Shown here: positions 24,366 to 35,933 of the stretch, piece after piece
How positions within the stretch are numbered: the stretch's first letter is position 1
How the letters are laid out: every line of letters starts with the position of its first letter
Assembly: GCA_907163375.1 (NCBI GenBank)
Contig: CAJQUW010015337.1
Coordinates: forward strand, 248,001 to 312,000
Length of the DNA stretch: 64,000 bases
Direction of reading: 5' to 3'
DNA from: Prostheceraeus crozeri
Taxonomy: Eukaryota; Platyhelminthes; Polycladida; Euryleptidae
Translations under genes and position numbers: made by a program
Notes under the pieces: model-generated
Told to the model about the DNA's origin: nothing
What the model saw: only the letters and a program-made list of their open reading frames with translations
The model's database searches: none

Positions 24366-25691
24366 TTAGTAAAACGTTTTGACATCATATGGGCGAAGAA
24401 TTCTAGCTATGGCTTCAGAAGTCTTAGCAACATATGGAAGGCATATCGAAGATATCCTGGGCTCAACTTCTTGAGTAGACCGAACATTAGTGAAAATATT
24501 GTGTTTCACAAACTCAGGGGTATAGCCATTGGCAACTAACAAATTTGACATTTCTTTAGTTTGCATATTACAATCTTCATCTGAAGAAGAAAAAACCACA
24601 GATCTTTTAGTCAAGCACTTGACAACAGAACGTTTTTGACAAACAGGGTTGTGGGATGCGAAGTTCAAATAACGATTAGACTCGGTAGCTTTACGAAATA
24701 GAGAAACAGAAAAAGAAAACGTTTCTACATTTCTAGAAGTACGAAGATCCAGAAATGGAATAGACAGATTCTCATTTTCAAATTCGCAAGTAAATTGTAT
24801 CGACTCATTAACAGAACTGATGTATTCAAGAAAAACAGATACATTTTTCTCCGCTAAAACTACCCATGTGTCATCGACATAACGACGCCAGTGTAGTACA
24901 TCGTACGTGCTATCCGATAAAATTCGATTTTCAATAAATTGCATAACCAAATTGGCAACAACAACAGAAACAGGACTCCCCATTGGGCACCCAAACTTTT
25001 GGTGATAAAAAGAACCGTCAAAACAAAAATCTGAAGAACTAAGACAAAACTCAAGAAGCGAAATGATATCAGACACACTGAGATTCGTACGTTCACACAA
25101 ATTTGAATCACTGGTTAGTCTATCTTTAGCCACACTAATAGCTAAATCAACCGGAACAGAAGTAAATAAAGCTTTGACGTCGAATGACACCATCACATCA
25201 CCTGGACGCCAGCAGGCATTTTTCACAAAATCACAAAATTCATAAGAACTCGAAACATCATTGCCAACGTTTTTCAGCAACGGATTGAGGATTTCACACA
25301 AGTGTTTGGATAAATTATACGTGGGAGAATTAACGAAAGAAACAATTGGACGAAGAGGTATTCCTGTTTTGTGCAACTTTGGTGGGCCATATATTCTTGA
25401 ACATACTCCATCGGTACTCCGAAGTTTATAATAAAGGAAATCTGGAAATTTACCATTATTCTTTAGTCGCAAAAGAAGTTTGTTCATATTTCTTTCAGTA
25501 CACTTTGTAGGATCCTTCTTTAACTTACAATAAGTGGTTTCGTTCACCAAAAGATCCTGAATCTTTTCGTTGTACGATGTACGATCCATAATCACAGAAA
25601 AATTCAAGCCTTTGCGTAGTACAGAAATAGAGTCATCAGAAATCTTCAATCCGTTGCTGAAAAACGCTGGCAATGATGACGCAGGAAGCAT
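24366..25691 (-). pseudogene. Penelope-like reverse transcriptase domain
   Basis: Penelope RTs are related to telomerase and copy element RNA at chromosomal nicks. The 441-codon frame shows the family hallmarks in order: RIYGPPKLHKTGIPLRPIVS (template-contacting motif), DVMVSFDVKALFTSVPVD (motif A with catalytic Asp), FGCPMGSPVSVVVANLVMQF (motif B), WRRYVDDTWVV (YVDD catalytic pair), then IPFLDLRTSR and the long C-terminal thumb with NPVCQKRSVVKCL. The length fits the RT core without the N-terminal extension. It is followed closely by the endonuclease block on the same strand. Confidence 0.85.
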
Positions 25692-25734
25692 ATCAGGAAG
25701 AGTAACAACTGATTATTAGTTGAATGCCCAATGT

Positions 25735-26700
25735 GAATGTAGCTTCGATTTTTTAAATAAACTCTTGTTGTCTTGTGCCGCATGTGAGTTTCACAATTTT
25801 TATACTGTTTTTGAGAAATTGGCACGGAATTGAGTGATCATTATAGCAATACAGAAGAAAGAGTAGTATTTTACAAATCCTTCGAGTCACTGATGACCTT
25901 GGAGAGATAAGCTAGCTTTGACTGAAGTGACTTTCTTTAAGTCTCAACCGTGATTATAAGAGGACATTCCACCGCTTCATCATGTTACAAATTACCTGAC
26001 ACTGAGAGAACAAAATATCTCAATCAAATCTAAACTTCATAATTAACTTCAAAAGATGTACACATAAATAGATTTACAATATTATTCAGATAAAAATATT
26101 ACTTAATTTATTGAATAATAAAGTCATATAATAAAGAAAATTGAATTAATTCACATATATAAGTACAGCATATATCATATATTATTATGATTCTAACCAT
26201 TTATAACTCAATTCTACACAATGACTATACTATAATACTATTGACCAATAAAGCAAGTCTGATAGTTAATGATTTGGACATGTGTCGTAACCTAACAGAT
26301 CCATTTTTCCTGCTCTAAAGAAACTAACTAAATTTGCTAAGCTACGTGTAGCTAGTTAGGGGAGAAACAGAATAAGTGTTCAATTCTTTGTATGAAGTAC
26401 TTGTTGAATTCTTGTCTGATGATTGAATCGAGAGCAGTTTTGTCCTGGTGTGCACGATAAAAGTAATTGCCTTTGCGTGGCCACTCTATTGCCTTGAGTT
26501 GCGCATGCCTTTGCTTCCATCGATTGTCCATTCTTATCTGACTCATCATGGATCGAAAAGTGGCCGCAATTTTAGTTGCTCGTGTAGTTGCTCGTGTAAG
26601 GAGTTGTAATCACAGCGTAGACTAGCATAGATGAAAACATTCTTTCAGACAGATGTGAAGTGCAATCGTTCTTTCTAGAAAACTCTTGTCTGCATGATGG
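25735..26700. other. Intergenic, AT-rich, no gene recognised
   Basis: Very AT-rich between about 26040 and 26240. No coding signal recognised. Confidence 0.4.
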
Positions 26701-26707
26701 TATGATG

Positions 26708-26755
26708 TTTATTACTCGAGCTTTCAGTGGCTTTCAGCTCGCCTTCCTCATGACA
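26708..26755 (-). mobile_element. Possible solo Penelope-like 3' tail
   Basis: On minus: ATGAGGAAGGCGAGC, then TGAAAGCCACTGAAAGCTCG, then AGTAATAAA. The layout (GATGA-like word, small stem, GAAAGC, short AT tail) recalls 3' tails of Penelope-like elements. There is no coding remnant beside it. Low confidence. Confidence 0.3.
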
Positions 26756-26759
26756 AGAA

Positions 26760-28180
26760 CGATTCTCTTGAACGTAGACTAGCAACTCCACTACAATGTA
26801 CGTTACGGCTACTACTATCTACTGCTAAGTATCTCCTAAGTTATGACAGTGATTCCTTCTTGGGTATGCAGCTTCGCCTCATAGTCTCTTTGCGTGATTT
26901 TATCAATGAATCTTATTCAATTCCATGAATTGGAAACTTTATTCATCATTATGAATTCAACCACTTCAAATTCATTTCCCAAGTAAGTTCAGTTCTCAAT
27001 GCTTCTTCTAATTTACTGCTTTATTAGTCTGTCAAGTAATTTTGTTTTTAACCGTTTATTAGCACATCAAAATTCAGCCAATATGATGTCTATATTCTAC
27101 CGAAATGCCAGGCAACTCACTCCGTTTTCTCGTTAGCCAAGATTCATTAACATTTGCAAATTTTACTCAGTATGTAGTTTGTGTGTGATATGATTGATAT
27201 ATTCGTGCTCTTGAGTTATAATTGTTGTAAACACGACTCACTGCTTTGGCATTAAGCGGTTGCCTAAAAACCTTGATAGATAGATGGAAGACAGTGTCAC
27301 GCAGTTTCATCTTTTCTAAACGATGTTTGAGATTTGGCGAATTAGTAAACTACGTCTTTCCTCAATCCAGACTTGTACAACATCGCAAACTCTTGACACG
27401 TCTTTTTTGACGTTAAATTGTTTAATAAATAAATTCCCTTATTTGCTCTCATCCAAGCACTCATCGTGGCTGAAAAGGAAATCAAGTATCTAGCACTTAT
27501 CTTTTCGTGGGCTCTGTTAATTTCAATCCCTTTTATCGTGTCCGTTTGTAGTCAATCCTACGAGAGAAATAAAAATTATTGCTGCTGATTCTTCTGACCC
27601 GCGTAGAACACAAGACTAGGCATGATTTATCGAATCAATTAATTTATATAACGAAGGTTGAAATTGAAACAGTTATTTCAGACGGGAGAAGCTTTGTAGT
27701 GAGATTTGTCAGTTAGAACCATTGCTTTTCCCTTACTCTATTTAAGGTCAACATCCATGAACTTGATGAAGAGATTGATGGAAGAATCTCCCTGATGAAT
27801 TTCAGCGGAGTTTGTCGCCCTTATAATTCTTAACTTTCAAAACTCAAAGTTAATATTATTGATGACAATGATGATAGTTTTCACTCAGTCTCTCTCCTTT
27901 GACTTGTGCGTTCGTGTAACGCACATACGTGTGAATGACTTTACAACATTTTCGTATGAATGTCAACAAATATGTTCCATTTCCTCTCCAGATGATATGT
28001 CTGTAACTCTGTATACACTTGTGTCAAACGACCGCTCATGCAAAGGAACATGACTTGCAAATGCGTTAATCTGCTGTCAATAGCTCCATAAAATCGTGTT
28101 TATAGTCGACGTCACAAACTCTATATTGAAGATACATGGGATTTTTCAGTCTAAGCTTTCCATGAAATGTAAATGATGTG
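26760..28180. other. Intergenic, no gene recognised
   Basis: Short frames only. No repeat structure was noticed before the foldback element begins. Confidence 0.4.
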
Positions 28181-28685
28181 GGGTGTAGATAAAATCCGAA
28201 CACGGAAAATCTTCTCGAAGCTGGTAAAACATTCAGCCGAACATTCCAGATTTAGTTATAGTTGGTTAATTTTATCTGCAAGTCAACTTTAATTCGCATG
28301 AAAGTCATAAAATTATATTCCGAACAAGTCAAAACATCTCTGAGCAACCAAAGGTAAAAATCCGAACATCTATAATACCACCGAACAAAGCACGAACAAT
28401 GAGTGTACGGTTTCAAGCGCAAGAAGTTCTTCGTTCTATGAATTATGACTGACCGACATTGCTTTCTTGCTATGATTCCCCTTCGAACTACTACTTTCCC
28501 TTTTTTTCACTTTGGTTGCCCGGAGGTATTTGAATTTGTTCAGAATATAATTTTATGATTTTCTTGCGGATTAAAGTTGACTTCAAGATACAATTAACCA
28601 ATTCTAATCAAATCTGGTATTTTCGGCGCAATATCTAACCAGCAGCCTCTACTAGATTTTCGTTGTTCGGATTTTATCTGCACCC
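28181..28685. mobile_element. Foldback (long-TIR) non-autonomous DNA transposon, 505 bp
   Basis: The left end GGGTGTAGATAAAATCCGAA and the inverted right end GGGTGCAGATAAAATCCGAA begin long inverted arms that stay recognisable for about 190 bp each, with a unique centre of roughly 100 bp. Matching internal landmarks include GGTTAATT, GTCAACTTTAAT, CATAAAATTATATTC and GCAACCAAAG. The flanking 9-mers AATGATGTG and AATCCTGGG share 6 of 9 bases, possibly a decayed target duplication. Long arms with a ~9-bp target site would fit a MULE-type element, but no transposase is present to prove it. Confidence 0.75.
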
Positions 28686-28689
28686 AATC

Positions 28690-29515
28690 CTGGGGGCGTG
28701 TAGTTCCGTGTTTGTCAAGAGGTGTACAATGCTATGTGAAAGCTTCAGGTACAACCTCGCTTCCTGCACAACTTGGTCCTTGCTCCCGCAACTTTATACA
28801 CGGGACAATTTGTTGGAATTTTCAAAAAGTGCGTTGAAAAAAGCTATCAGCCAACACAGAAGATAATAAGGAATTTAGATTGAAATGAACATGCAGAATT
28901 TGAAGTTGATGCAGCCATATGTCTGATGAGTGTATCAACACGTGACCTGACAGCTAGATAAGCAATCACCATTATTCACTTGAGGCCTTCATCAGTCTAA
29001 AGTCAGTTGAAAGCAATTATATTGATTAATTTCTGTGATTTATTCGGTGAAAATTATAAAACAAATAGTGTGTAAGAGAATATAAAGAAAATCTGTTTTT
29101 TCTTTACTCATGGAAGGTCCATTATGTTGTTTTATCGGAAGTGTTTCAGCTGTCTTTGTAAACTTAGGCTCTGTTAGAATTTTGAAATGGTTGCTGGATG
29201 GATGTAAGTACATTGAGATCTCTGAAATTGCTTCTCCTCTCAGATGTTCGTTGATGCGTTTCTACATATCTTTTTTCTCCAGTAGAACCCGCCCTTTAAT
29301 ATAATCCGTACTCAAATAGAATTCGAACATGAATTGAAAAAAAAATTACCTGCACCAAGATGGATCAATTAATTCTTACGAGATTTAGTATAAAGCCACT
29401 GCCACTGTCATATAAGTCATACGTTTTTATATTGTCTAACGATGGCTGTCCATTGTTCTTCGACAGTTGACTTTATATAAGTTCTTGATTGCTAAACAAT
29501 CAACATAACAACTAG
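28690..29515. other. Intergenic, no gene recognised
   Basis: No recognisable coding sequence or repeat. Confidence 0.4.
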
Positions 29516-29519
29516 CTAT

Positions 29520-30426
29520 GAACACGCAACAACGTCAGCGGTTAAGTGACGTTCTTAATGAAGACTTAAGGGTCTCAGAATGGGGCGCCTAATGGTTTGT
29601 TTCCTTCAATCCTTCAAAAACTCAGAGTATTCTGCACTCACGACTTAAAGGACATGATGATGATAATGGCATTAAGAGTAAGATAAAGGGATCAGAGAAC
29701 AAAATTCCATCTCCTTCCTTGGATTAACGGTTGGGTAAAGCTTGTCACTGAAGCCGTACATCCAGTCCATTATTAAGCAGGCAGCTCTACGGATTGGTAG
29801 TCTCTATCGTGCCAGCAGCTATCTTTACACTCTGCTATCTTTACAAGTTCGCTATTCGTCCTTTGATGGAGCATTGTTGTCATCTGTGCATGTGGCCCGG
29901 CGCCCCAAAAACACATCCTAACCTCCTTGAACGGTTTGAGAAAAGTTTCAAAAAAACTTATGGGTGAAAAACTTGCTAACAAGTTGCAACCGCTCTCCGT
30001 CAGACGGGATGTTGTTTCACTCAGTCTCTTCTACAGATACTGTTTCGATTGAAGCAGCTCTGCAGTAAATGAGTGCGTACCCAAACCTAAGATTTTCTCC
30101 AGAAGCACATGCTGAGCTAATGCACTCACATGCTATCGTGTGAATTTAGAACGCGCACCTACTGTGAGTCGCTCGAAAAGTTTTTTGTTGGCACGGCACA
30201 GTTTTGGACTCAGCTTCCCCAGACCACTTTCCCTGACCTATACAATCTTGATACCTTCAAGAGGCGTGAGAACAAGTTTCTAACGGGGACAGCTTAATTA
30301 GATCAGATCTTATTTTTCTTTTATTTACTTAAAATAATACTATTTATTACTTCTTCATTGAGTAACCCCTAGCTTCGTTCGTGGCTCGTAGCTTTGCTAG
30401 TGGTGAAAATTGTGTAAAAAGAAAAA
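29520..30426 (+). pseudogene. 5'-truncated copy of the Jockey/CR1-group LINE also found at 43.5-47.0 kb
   Basis: Plus-strand copy starting inside the RT thumb region ([22 protein letters not shown]) and running to the 3' end. It keeps [33 protein letters not shown] and the [17 protein letters not shown] segment seen in the fuller copy, with several stops and small indels. The 3' untranslated region repeats the stem-loop CCCCTAGC...GCTAGTGG (30366-30403) and ends in an A-rich tail near 30426. It is older or more decayed than the nested copy. Confidence 0.85.
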
Positions 30427-31033
30427 TAGACACATGATCATTTAATTGCCTCCTGTGTTTCTTTCATGCGTCTTAAAATATAGCTGCTTAAGAAATCTAT
30501 TTTCTGTTTAAGAATCTATTTTCATTGCTATATTTGTCATGAATTGTTTTTGTTATCAAAATATTGAAGAATGATAGAATCTATTGTCGTTCAACTGATG
30601 CTTGCAGAAATCGATATAAAACGATTAACAAAAACAAGATGGTCAATTCTGTATTGTCATTCCGGATAAGCTTCTTGTTATAATTCTTGCAAATCTTGCG
30701 TCGTGAGTTCTTCGTCGCTGCCTTAGTCATCTGTCTCTTCGAGTTCTTCCCTTTCGTATTCCGCCTCATCATAAATGTACACGATGTCTCAATTTCATCA
30801 ACAAAAATCGAGAGGCTCGAAAATTTATTCATGCAACCCTTCCTAAATAGAACCATCACTTAAGTTGCAAAAAAACACAGATACCGCAGGTTCTTTTCGA
30901 GAAAATACGTTAGATGTCTTGATTTTCTAAATTGAATCTTCAATTCATGATGCCATTTTTCATTGCTTACATAGTCATGTCACTGGCTACGGTCATTAAT
31001 TGGCTGAATCATGCATGGTACTTAACAGTAAAG
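30427..31033. other. Intergenic, no gene recognised
   Basis: No coding or repeat signal recognised. Confidence 0.4.
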
Positions 31034-31280
31034 TGTGGTCTCCGTAGCACAATGGTTTAGTGCTTGGTCTAGCGATCTTTTGGTCCAGATGTCGAGCCCG
31101 AAAGTGTCATTGGAAGTCAACAGGAAGGGCATGTGAACTAAAAAGTTTCACAACGCTCCAAATAAAAGTCTGACTATGTCAGCACCGTCCATCCACCAGT
31201 ACGGGGGAGTGGTGACGTCGAAGCTTCGTGAAAATTAATTTGCAAGCTAAGTAAAGCTCCTTTAAATAAAAGTCATTTTT
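31034..31280 (+). repeat. tRNA-derived SINE, near full length
   Basis: The head is tRNA-like: GGTCTCCGTAGCACAATGG (A-box-like) and ATGTCGAGCCCG (B-box-like), spaced as in pol III promoters. The head resembles an alanine tRNA loosely (CTAGCRA loop). The body (GGAAGTCAACAGGAAGGGCA) matches 60772-61031, and the 3' part (AAAAGTCTGACTATGTCAGC, ACCGTCC) matches 37046-37130. It ends in AAATAAAAGTCATTTTTT. Confidence 0.75.
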
Positions 31281-32640
31281 TATTCTAGTGTGTATTCTTG
31301 TTCTACTATCTAATATTTTGATTCCATCCAAGTTAACATTAGTGCTTGAAAATTTTGCAGCAATTGTCTGCGATGCACTTCAGCTATGTATTTCAGAATT
31401 GCATTTTTCTGTCAGGTAAGTAGTTTATTGCATAGACAAACTCAATGGTTTCATAGTCACCAGTTATAGCACGTATACGCCCTAGTATCTACTTACTGAC
31501 AAAACTGAATCAGGTTACCGTTTGAATATTTATGTCTTTTATTCCTTGTGCAGAATGTATTCAAATTTTAATTGAGCACTATAAGCATTATTTCAAATGT
31601 TAACAAATAGGTGTTTCCTTCATCGTTTACACTTTTCAGACTTCTAGTTTGATAAATGGGACAAGAATGGAAAATGTTTATTCATAGTATATTACATTGA
31701 TGAGCGTGGGTGGTTGCTGGTGTTTGTTTGAGGGACAAGTTAAGTCTCAGAATTTCAATATTATAAGTGTCATTCAGACAATTTCATCCTAGTTGAATGT
31801 TTGTGTGGGACTTGTCTTGATCTTCTGTCAAATTTAAAAGAGTTATTTTTCAAATAATTTGCCTATGAGTTTGGTAATGGATAGTGGATATGATTTACGG
31901 AATTGTCTTGAGAGCAGTATCGCTCTTTCATCTCGCATTAACGTCTACTAACAACAGTGATATACTGTCTGATTTGCTAATTAGTTAACCAAAGACGATG
32001 GTTGACATTTTGTTCTGATTGAAAAGAATTGCTAAGCACCGTTAATAGAATTTTGATTATTTCTTTATTAGATTGTTTCCCGTCGGTCTCCGAATGATAA
32101 TGATAAGTATAATCCCATGAGACTACAGTAAACTGAATGATGAGCATCAGCTCACTGCAATGCAAAGGATTACCATCATGTTCAAGTTTGCTCTACGTAA
32201 CTCTTGGGGAGATACGTAAATCTCATATGTGATAGAATGTACAAACAACTGAATTCCACGGCTGGACAACATGCTTAATGGCCACGTTGAAAGCTATTAG
32301 TAAAGTCTAGACTTAGCATTCATGACATTCTCCACAAGCATTCGTGGCACCAAACTTAATGCCATTACAGATATATTGAGCTCCATTATTCATGAGATGT
32401 ACGAGTACTGAAGCTCATTAAATGACATATCTAAACAGGAAAACTTAAAGCTTGTGATGATTCTGTAATAAGGGATGTGATCACTAGCAGCAATTCATGA
32501 TTCTAGGATCACACCTTCGGCACAGATAGCATGAAATGCTTTGTTGGAATAATTACAAGGCATCTATGTTTTTAGATGTCATTTTGAAGATGTATTCATA
32601 TCGCGTCTCCCCAATAAAAGGTTTGCTGCAGAAATTGTTT
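31281..32640. other. Intergenic, no gene recognised
   Basis: No coding or repeat signal recognised. Confidence 0.4.
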
Positions 32641-32775
32641 ACAGAATTAATTGATCAAGAAGTATTCACATCAGAGCTTTCGCGAGCCGGCGCGCACTAT
32701 CAAGGAGTTCGCGTTACCAATCCTTGATAATGCGAAAGTTCTGATGTAAATTTTTCTTGTATTCATGAATTCTGT
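32641..32775. repeat. Small foldback element, about 135 bp
   Basis: Inverted arms begin ACAGAATT at each edge. The strongest pairing is ACATCAGAGCTTTCGC (32668-32683) with GCGAAAGTTCTGATGT (32732-32747), and TATCAAGGA pairs with TCCTTGATA inside. It is either a miniature transposon or a stable hairpin. Family unknown. Confidence 0.6.
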
Positions 32776-32803
32776 CAACATTTTTGACAGCTAACCTTTA
32801 ATT

Positions 32804-34590
32804 GGGGGGGGGGCATCCAACTATCCCCGTCACCTGCCATCAACGAAATTTTTGGGATAGCTTTAATTCTTGTGGATCTGTAGTGGCGAAATTCTACTGT
32901 GAAAATCCATGGGCCACTCTGCCGATAACTTTGGTGCACATCATGAGGCACATATGATTTCAACCACCCCTAAACGGCATTCAATCTCTTATCATAATAT
33001 TACATTCTTTTAATGTCATTTTCTGCTAGAAGAGAGTCATTTTGAAAAAGAGGACAAAAATGAGATTTTTGTTGGAAATTTTGGATATTACTGAAGCTTA
33101 TTTTAAACGACTACATGTCCCTTTGGTAGGGTTAGGCGACTGATTGATCACTCTCCTCCACTTTTCCATGTGCTTTAACTATCGACGCATCAATTTTCAA
33201 TTGATCGAGAGACCTTCACTGATGCACAGTTTTTGTCTTCTACTGACCGTTGGTCGTCCGTAACATTTACACCTCCGATCTTCGCAGATGACCGAACCAT
33301 CGAAGTCTTTCCATCTCATCATTACACTAACACCCCTCATATTCCTCGTTCGATAACTTGCCTCTCTTCACTTCAGCCATGCACCTCAACATTTTCCTAT
33401 ATTTTGAGCATGAAGAGATTGACAACTTTCTAGTCAACGCTTACCTATGTTGCTGAAGCGTAAGTTACGAGAACGTAGAACGTAGTTACGTAGAACTGAT
33501 CGTTTGTACACTCGACTACCTTAATTCAGTGGTATAGCGCTATCTACGAAGAGTGGCTAGCTATCGCCATTTTGCATCACCAATGGTTCCATGGTATTGC
33601 TATGGTCGATGCGGTGTCTCTCATCGATCATCTTTTGGTTTTTTACTTTCTTGTTATACACCCTGACCTAAACATTGTGACCCAAACCGGTTTTAACTCC
33701 AATTTATATACAGAGTATCCTCTATAACGACTCGATTAGTTTTTCCGACTTCTTTCACCGCCTCACGAACCTAGAAAGCAGCAGATCAAATAGCAATAAA
33801 AATAATATTGAGAAATGTTTGACTTCTAATCACCTACAGCTAAACGAAGAAAAGATAAGCGGATTTGTTATAATTCGCCTAGTCGTCTTTTTCATCTTTC
33901 ATTTGTTTCACTCCAACTTATGAATGACAGTATTTCACATAATGACTCTACCTAGGCGCCAGCCATCCACCATATGCTCAACTAAGTAACGTAGCACAGC
34001 TGCTTCTCAGCTTTAAGACATCTTCGAGGCATCAGACTATCCATATCTCAGTCAGCACTTAAAATTGTCAGTCACTCGTGCATTGCAATCTGGATTACTG
34101 AACTGCAATCCATTCTGACATCTCGAAATAGAAATCAAAATTCTCCTGTCAATCGTTAATGTTTCTGACTGTTCAAAAGGAAAATTTGATCAAGCAGAAT
34201 TCTTCTCAAAGAACTTGACTGTCTACCTTTTCCTCATTGAAATAAATTCAAATTGGGTACGCTTCTACGCTAACTTTTCGTTGACTCCTGCCTCATTATC
34301 TTCATTTAGCCTCTCTATCTGTCATCCACGAATAACTCTCAAGCAGCGCCTTTAGTCTATCAGTGCTGCTTTGCTGGTCGTACCTCGTACTCGCTGGAAA
34401 TTTCTTTTAACCAGATCATTATATGCTGCCACTCCCTGACTGGACTGGAGCAGTATTGCAAACTTCTCTTGTGACTTCAGAAATAGTCGGAAGAGATTTA
34501 CAAATTTACTTATGGACATCCAACAATGCCCGTCACTTGCCATTAACTATATCTCAGACTAGCTTTAAGTCTCGTGGAACTTGTTCAGCC
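32804..34590 (+). pseudogene. Heavily decayed CR1/L2-like LINE, 3' half, with a detached extra fragment
   Basis: Plus-strand, many stops. At about 33800-33880 is the end of the RT palm region (IEKCLTSNHLQLNEEKISGF). At about 34070-34100 is the C-terminal helix resembling SRLDYCNA (here NLDYC). At about 34340-34480 is ALLVVPRTRWKF followed by decayed AAPxLWNxLP-like residues, a typical CR1/L2/Rex1 C-terminus. The end at 34513-34545 (CATCCAACAATGCCCGTCAC) recurs as CATCCAACTATCCCCGTCAC at 32815-32834, so 32804-32960 looks like a second fragment of the same family. A run of 10 G (32804-32813) precedes that fragment. Confidence 0.55.
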
Positions 34591-34862
34591 TACTTATGAC
34601 CTGAGAAGTTAAAAAGTTATCATGGCTGGGTCAGTTTTGGTCACCTTTCTCTCGCATTTTGTTTGCTTGCAAAGTTAATTTTAAGTCACTTCGTGACATG
34701 CCATTTGTAAATAAATGCGTGTATCTCATCATGCCTAAACCTTGCCCAAAGGCAACAAGTTCGATGACACGTTAACTGAATCTGACATTGGTTTGAATGC
34801 TTCGGCGTTATTAATTCATTTACATAACTGCAGCCATTAGCACCAGTTTGGACATGGTGAGG

Positions 34863-35925
34863 CAGGGGCGTAGCCAGAGGGGGGAGGACACCGGGCCATG
34901 CCGCCCCCCCCCTAATCGGAACGCCCTCCACTTGTATCATTTGGATGCGATAATATCTGTAGAAAGTCGACCTTGAGCAGCTATCGAAGCACTGGATCAC
35001 TGTAGTGATTTTTCCCCCAATATGACAGTTCTGTTGTAATTGCTGGCGTGTCTACCTGTTAGCATTGCTCAAGCAAAAGGAGTGTTTTTAAAATTAGAAA
35101 ATACTATGACTGTAATTCGCAGCACAATGAATGAGGACAGACTCGAGTCACTTCTCTTTCTGCAGATGCATCGTGACTGCACACCATGAGTTCATGAGGA
35201 CATTGACAGATTTGCCAGTAGTGCTGTTCGGCGCTTAAATTTTCTTTTGTAGCTTGTTACCTAGCTATACGTAATATGTTTGATATAAATTTCTTTCTGA
35301 ATTTGAGTTTTAAATTTTATTCTGATTATAGAATGAGTAAATATATAAAAAGAAGGGTCTCCCATTGACGGAGTCCGTCAATCAGTATACCGACATATTT
35401 TGCACGTTGCTCAAATGATATTATTATATCACTATACTTGCAACTTAGAAAATTAAACGACATAATCCAAGTAATAATTAAATGATGACTAAACAAATAT
35501 TCAATTATTGCATAGGTCTGGGAAAAATACTGCATGAAGTTTAGGAGTCAATGATCATCAAATGCTGACGCGATATTAGACATCAACTATATAACAAAAT
35601 ATTAGAGCCCTAGTCCGAATACAATTGCCAACTTACCCACTATTCCGTAAATGGATTTATTCGAGATTTTAAATATCTGTTGCATAACGGTAATGTTAGC
35701 ATCCTAAAATCTACTCTATCCGAAACAACATGCTGTCAAGCACCAAATAGCCTATAATACTAAAAATAGCAGTCTAATTTAGTTGTACCTGGTTTGTGGA
35801 GGTAAAAAAATCTGACTCCTTTTTTTTGCTGCCATCATGATCAGAATTTATGTGATATCACAGTTCTCCGAAATTTAATCACTTTGCATTCCCCCCCCCA
35901 ATTCAAAATCCTGGCTACGTCTCTG
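34863..35925. mobile_element. Non-autonomous hAT transposon, 1.06 kb, perfect 8-bp target duplication
   Basis: The left end is CAGGGGCGTAGCCAGAGG. The inverted right end is CAGAGACGTAGCCAGGATTT. Both are flanked by TGGTGAGG (34855-34862 and 35926-35933), a perfect 8-bp duplication. No transposase-like frame lies inside. Homopolymer C/G tracts lie just inside both ends. Confidence 0.85.
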
Positions 35926-35933
35926 TGGTGAGG

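Larger units (their letters stand above)
23790..25730 (-). mobile_element. Penelope-like element, 5'-truncated, otherwise well preserved
   Basis: Minus strand: reverse transcriptase (25691-24366), then a GIY-YIG endonuclease (ending about 23952), then a 3' tail with a CCTGAAGA...GTGAAATATCGG motif (23816-23854) like the tails of other Penelope-like families. The 5' end appears cut, since the N-terminal region common to Penelope RTs is mostly absent. There is about one break between the two domains. No target duplication was identified. This is a fossil that looks fairly young. Confidence 0.8.

Noticed and set aside
28663-28866. Plus-strand frame overlapping the right end of the foldback element
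   Set aside because: It starts within the inverted arm and has no recognisable protein features.
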